Below are positions 6,372-8,888 of a stretch of DNA of 8,888 nt, piece by piece (positions within the stretch are counted from its first letter, which is position 1; each line of letters begins with the position of its first letter). The translations under genes were made by a program, and so were the position numbers. The notes beneath the pieces are model-generated. The model did no database searches. It was not told the DNA's origin and saw only the letters and a list, made by a program, of their open reading frames with translations. The stretch comes from Acidimicrobiia bacterium (lineage in GTDB: Bacteria; Actinomycetota; Acidimicrobiia; Spongiisociales; ZC4RG35), in assembly GCA_009377735.1 (NCBI GenBank), contig WHTL01000159.1, positions 1 through 8,888 of the forward strand. Direction: 5' to 3'.

Positions 6372-7334
6372 TCAGTACTCGGAGAAGATCCGCTGCAGGT
6401 TGTGGACGTCGGTGCCGGTCGGTAACGCCAAGCTCAGCAGGACCCTGGCCTTTTGGGCCGTCAGGTTGTCTCCCCTGACGAAACCATCGCTTTCTTCTGG
6501 TACCGGGATCCGACCGTCTCCACCCCGGTTAACGAGAACCACTGGTACTCCTTTCGCTACCGCACTCTGGAGAGATGGTCGTTGATCCTGGTGAGGCTTT
6601 CCACTGTACGAGAACCCGTTAACCACGATCCCTGCGGCCCCCGCGGCGAGGACACCTTCCACCGCGGCACCGTCGGCACCGGCATAGGTGGCGACGATGT
6701 CGACTCGCGGAAGCGTCGCCGCCGGGACGGAGAACTCGGAGTCGGCTGTGTGACGACGGGTGGGGGAGCGGTAGAATGTCACCTGATCGTCGCTGACCGT
6801 GCCGAGGATACCGGAGTGGTCGGAGTGGAACCCGGTGGGGCGGCGGTTGGTCTTGACGACCTCCCTGGCGCTGTGGATCTCCTCGTTCAAGACAACGAAC
6901 ACGCCTTTTCTCCCGGCGGAGAGATCACCCGCCAACCGAACGCTGTCGAGCAAGTTGCGGTCGCCGTCGTTGCCGAGGGTCCCGTGCTTGCGCTGGGAGC
7001 AGGCCACGACCACGGGCTTCCGTGTCGACATCGTGAGGTGAAGGAAATAGGCCGTCACCTCTGCTGTAAACGTGCCGTGGGTGACTACGACCCCGTCGAC
7101 ATCCGACCGATCCGTCGCCGCCGCGACTGCCCGCCCGATTGTTTGTCAGTCGGCTGGCACGATCGTTTCGGCACCGCGGCGGAGCACCTCCTCGACCTCG
7201 AGATTTGCATACATCCGGGGATGTTCCCCGGGATAATCCTGCTCCAAGCGGTCCAGCACCTGGTCGATGGTGACCCTGCCATCAACGGTGTTGGCGATGG
7301 TTCCGCCTGTAGAGATGATCTTGACGCGTCTCAC
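6372..7334 (-). pseudogene. Asparaginase family protein gene interrupted by one in-frame TGA
   Basis: The minus-strand frame covers 320 residues plus stop, full length for a cytoplasmic L-asparaginase-type amidohydrolase (hydrolysis of L-asparagine or a related amide, releasing ammonia). It begins RRVKIISTGGTIA, giving nucleophile Thr12. It continues with GVVVTHGTFTAEVTAYF (81-97), SQRKHGTLGNDGDRNLLDSV, catalytic Lys161 in AREVVKTN, TFYRSPTRRHT, and ends NLTAQKARVLLSLAL...LQRIFSEY, the usual C-terminus. Codon 63 (7148-7146) is TGA in the same frame; E. coli AnsB, recalled from memory, has Trp at this place (DNVWLTLAKK). Everything on both sides is conserved, so one TGG-to-TGA change, or a sequencing error, explains it. 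The canonical HGTDT is HGTFT here, with Phe at the catalytic Asp position. GTG 7334 start; GGGAG lies eight bases upstream. Divergent from the SDR gene. Confidence 0.85.
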
Positions 7335-7474
7335 TCAGAATGCTCCCGTCTGCGGGTAGGTCGGGCCCAGGATAGCCTTGTCGGCTCGCCGTTTTCGGCT
7401 CCGAGGTCTGTCGCGATTAGGGGTTCTTGCCACAAGAGGTGCCAGGAATGCTGTGAAGAATGGAGTATCGGACC
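7335..7474. promoter_or_regulatory. Divergent spacer between asparaginase and SDR genes
   Basis: 140 bases that must carry the starts of two opposite transcripts unless one is read from elsewhere. TCGGCTC is repeated at 7381-7387 and 7395-7401. I see no convincing -35/-10 pair. GGAG at 7462-7465 serves as the SDR ribosome site and CTCCC at 7343-7347 as that of the asparaginase on the other strand. Confidence 0.35.
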
Positions 7475-8224
7475 ATGAATTACAGAGTGGCAATCATTAC
7501 TGGCGCCGGGCGGGGACTGGGACGGGCATATGCCCGCGCGTTCGCCGAACGTGGTGATCGAGTGGTGGTGGCGGACATTGATCTGGATTCGGCCGGAGCG
7601 GTGCGAGATGACATCCGCCAAGCGGGTGGAGAGGCAATGGCCATCCACCTCGACGTCGCTGATCCCGACTCGGTCGATGCGGCGGTGGAGTTGGTCGAGG
7701 ACGAGTTCGGATCACCGACGGTCCTCATCAACAATGCCGCCAAGTTCGCCAACCTACAAATGCGTCCGTTCGGCGAGATCTCCCTTGACGAATGGAACTC
7801 CGTTCTCTCGGTGAACGTCACCGGGGCGTTTCTCTGTACCAGGGCGTTCGCTCCTGCCATGATCGAGAAGCGCCATGGCAAGATCGTGAATGTGTCGTCG
7901 AGCACAGTGTGGATCGGCCGGCCCGGATATCTCCACTATGTCACCTCGAAGAGCGCGCTGATCGGGATGACCCGGGCACTCGCCAGCGAGTTGGGCCCGC
8001 ACGGTGTCATGGTCAATGCCTTCACCCCGGGAGCGACACGAACCGAGGTGGAACGATCGACGATGTCAGAGCAGCGGTGGGCGGAGGTGGCGACACAGAC
8101 GGCCCTGGGTCGATACGGGACCCCGGAGGACATGGTAGGTGTGGTGCTCTTCCTGGCATCCCCGGAATCGGACTTCATGACGGGGCAGGTCATGAACATC
8201 GACGGGGGACGGTCGTTCCGATGA
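7475..8224 (+). CDS. Short-chain dehydrogenase/reductase (classical SDR)
   Basis: 249 residues, standard for classical SDRs. Visible elements are the cofactor loop TGAGRGLG (9-16), Asp34 at the end of the second strand (VVVADID), which favours NAD(H) over NADP(H), Asp60 in LDVAD, NNAA (86-89), and the catalytic set Asn114, Ser142, Tyr155 and Lys159 (SSSTVWIGRPGYLHYVTSK). Further on are PGATRT (185-190) and a C-terminus TGQVMNIDGGRSFR, all typical. It should be a soluble, probably tetrameric oxidoreductase acting on an alcohol or ketone; the exact substrate is not predictable. I chose ATG 7475 because GGAG lies nine bases upstream and the protein then begins right at the fold (MNYRVAIITG). ATG 7460 would add five residues with no well-placed ribosome site. 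Its TGA overlaps the ATG of the next frame (ATGA at 8221-8224). Confidence 0.95.
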   Translation: MNYRVAIITGAGRGLGRAYARAFAERGDRVVVADIDLDSAGAVRDDIRQAGGEAMAIHLDVADPDSVDAAVELVEDEFGSPTVLINNAAKFANLQMRPFGEISLDEWNSVLSVNVTGAFLCTRAFAPAMIEKRHGKIVNVSSSTVWIGRPGYLHYVTSKSALIGMTRALASELGPHGVMVNAFTPGATRTEVERSTMSEQRWAEVATQTALGRYGTPEDMVGVVLFLASPESDFMTGQVMNIDGGRSFR

Positions 8225-8409
8225 CTGCCGACGGCTATTCCGGCTCCGACCTGACACTGGATACCCTGACCGCCGCCACGATCGATTACGTCGCTCTTAA
8301 TCTGGGAGCGACCCTGCGAGGCCTGCATGACTCGCTGCTGCGGCGCCGTTCGCCGTCGATCATTACGACCCTGCACGAGAAGATCGCGGTCGCGATCGCA
8401 CACGGGTAA
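8221..8409 (+). CDS. Short hypothetical protein coupled to the SDR, probably the start of a broken gene
   Basis: 62 codons from the ATG that overlaps the SDR stop (ATGA) to TAA at 8407-8409. The product begins MTADGYSGSDLTLDTLTAAT and continues IDYVALNLGATLRGLHDSLL, then SPSIITTLHEKIAVAIAHG. I do not recognise it. The opening (LTLDTLT...NLGATLR) faintly recalls the N-terminus of hydantoinase B/oxoprolinase proteins, but this is too weak to name. Codon use is like that of the SDR, and the overlap suggests translational coupling, so the start looks real. The sequence then continues in another frame with similar character (next feature), so this may be the 5' part of a longer gene cut by a frameshift rather than a true 62-residue protein. 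Confidence 0.5.
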   Translation: MTADGYSGSDLTLDTLTAATIDYVALNLGATLRGLHDSLLRRRSPSIITTLHEKIAVAIAHG

Positions 8410-8590
8410 GCCACGGCGGCGCGCAAGCCAACGGGCTGCTGGTGGTGGTGTACGACAACCACGCCTACCGACGCGACCGGGTGCACTAACTGATCGCTGA
8501 GGAGCAGGGCCGTGCTGGCGGGACCCATCCGGAAGAGGTGGCGATCCGCGACACCGACGTGGGGTTCGCCGCGTTAGAGATAGTATTAGG
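8410..8590 (+). pseudogene. Frameshifted, stop-containing continuation of the preceding frame
   Basis: Just after the TAA at 8407-8409 a different frame reads HGGAQANGLLVVVYDNHAYR, RDRVH, then TAA at 8487-8489, then LIAEEQGRAGGTHPEEVAIR and DTDVGFAALE. Both sides of the TAA look like ordinary protein in GC-rich codons. From about 8574 the codons turn to TTA, ATA, GTA and TTA, unlike the rest, so meaningful coding probably ends there. One frameshift and one nonsense change would join 8221-8409 and this stretch into a protein of about 118 residues or more. No family is recognised. The alternative is simply non-coding sequence. Confidence 0.4.
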
Positions 8591-8612
8591 TGTCCGAAGG
8601 CAACGGTCCCGG

Positions 8613-8888
8613 TTACTGATCCCCCTCTGGCGACCCGCCGTGCTGGCATTTGCCGCCAAGTCGGTTCGGGAGGAGCGACGCCTGATTCTGGTTCATGTCG
8701 TGACGAGGCGGGTCACGGGGTCGTAACAGGTCGAGACCGACAGAGTCACGTGCCGCTTGCATCTCATCGAAGAAGTGGGCGGTGGACGGTCCGGCTCCCA
8801 GCGGGCAAGCCTGACCCAACTTTGACACGAGAATCGCATAGTGCCTGGTCAGGGACTTGCGATAGAACGTGTTTGTCACTACAAACCC
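8613..8888 (-). CDS. Unidentified minus-strand reading frame, open to right edge
   Basis: The reverse frame is open from the window end (reading GFVV, then TNTFYRKSLTRHYAILVSKL, GQACPLGAGPSTAHFFDEMQ and onward) to TAA at 8615-8613. About the first 50 residues have protein-like composition; the remainder (PRPRDPP, HDMNQNQ, GGKCQHGG) looks less so. A GTG at 8879-8877 could be a start, but it sits inside an inverted repeat and has no clear ribosome site, so the gene may begin outside the window. No family is recognised and a chance frame cannot be excluded. Confidence 0.25.
   Translation of the reverse strand, partial: GFVVTNTFYRKSLTRHYAILVSKLGQACPLGAGPSTAHFFDEMQAARDSVGLDLLRPRDPPRHDMNQNQASLLPNRLGGKCQHGGSPEGDQ
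8871..8886. repeat. Perfect inverted repeat GTTTGT-CACT-ACAAAC
   Basis: Six-base arms at 8871-8876 and 8881-8886 separated by four bases. It is AT-richer than its surroundings and not followed by a T-run. It resembles a dimeric regulator's operator more than a terminator, but the window ends two bases later, so context is missing. Confidence 0.45.

Noticed and set aside
7146..7148. Selenocysteine or reassigned TGA code to explain the internal stop
   Set aside because: The family has Trp, not Cys or Sec, at this position, and TGA is used as the normal terminator by most other genes here. Readthrough remains possible but no recoding element was recognised.
6453..7478. Plus-strand frame of 341 codons opposite the asparaginase
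   Set aside because: The reverse strand carries unmistakable asparaginase motifs over the same span; the plus product resembles no family and has no ribosome site.
1..8888. CRISPR array, tRNA, rRNA, integrase or transposase
   Set aside because: No spaced repeat series, cloverleaf-like tRNA segment, rRNA sequence or transposase/integrase motif was seen on either strand by eye.

Overview
The window looks like accessory or decaying chromosomal DNA of a high-GC, actinobacterium-like organism. The grounds are the GC-rich codon choice, frequent GTG/TTG starts, a lipoprotein-anchored binding protein and a DUF1003 protein of the kind common in Actinobacteria. The taxon is an inference. I saw no rRNA, tRNA, CRISPR array, integrase or recognisable transposase.

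Layout. 1-345 (minus) is the N-terminal part of a DUF1003 membrane protein that runs off the left edge. 461 to about 718 (minus) is the C-terminal remnant of an Ig-like or surface-type protein. It abuts, head to head, a 5'-truncated ABC permease on the plus strand (about 722-1210). An IclR-family regulator follows (1220-1990). Next comes the best-preserved block, a NitT/TauT-type ABC importer. Its ATPase is on the minus strand (2115-2903). A 217-bp divergent control region separates it from a plus-strand operon of lipoprotein binding protein (3121-4272), permease 1 (4343-5143) and permease 2 (5168-6010). Immediately downstream is the first ~100 codons of an MFS transporter, cut off where it meets the 3' end of a minus-strand asparaginase gene (6372-7334). 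That asparaginase is full length but has an in-frame TGA where the family has Trp. Divergent from it is an intact short-chain dehydrogenase/reductase (7475-8224). Its stop overlaps the ATG of a short, apparently degraded reading frame (8221 to about 8590). The right edge carries an unidentified minus-strand frame that stays open to the window end.

How it fits together. The importer has all parts needed for uptake of a small organic or anionic solute: a lipid-anchored receptor, two different membrane subunits and one ATPase. The neighbouring IclR protein is a plausible regulator. The substrate cannot be read from sequence; asparaginase and the SDR hint at small-molecule catabolism but do not fix it.

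The main oddity is the number of broken genes: a truncated permease, a truncated MFS gene, an Ig-like remnant, a nonsense-interrupted asparaginase and a frameshifted tail after the SDR. All lie around intact transporter genes, consistent with repeated deletion or rearrangement, or with assembly or sequencing errors. I did not find a convincing new biological system here.
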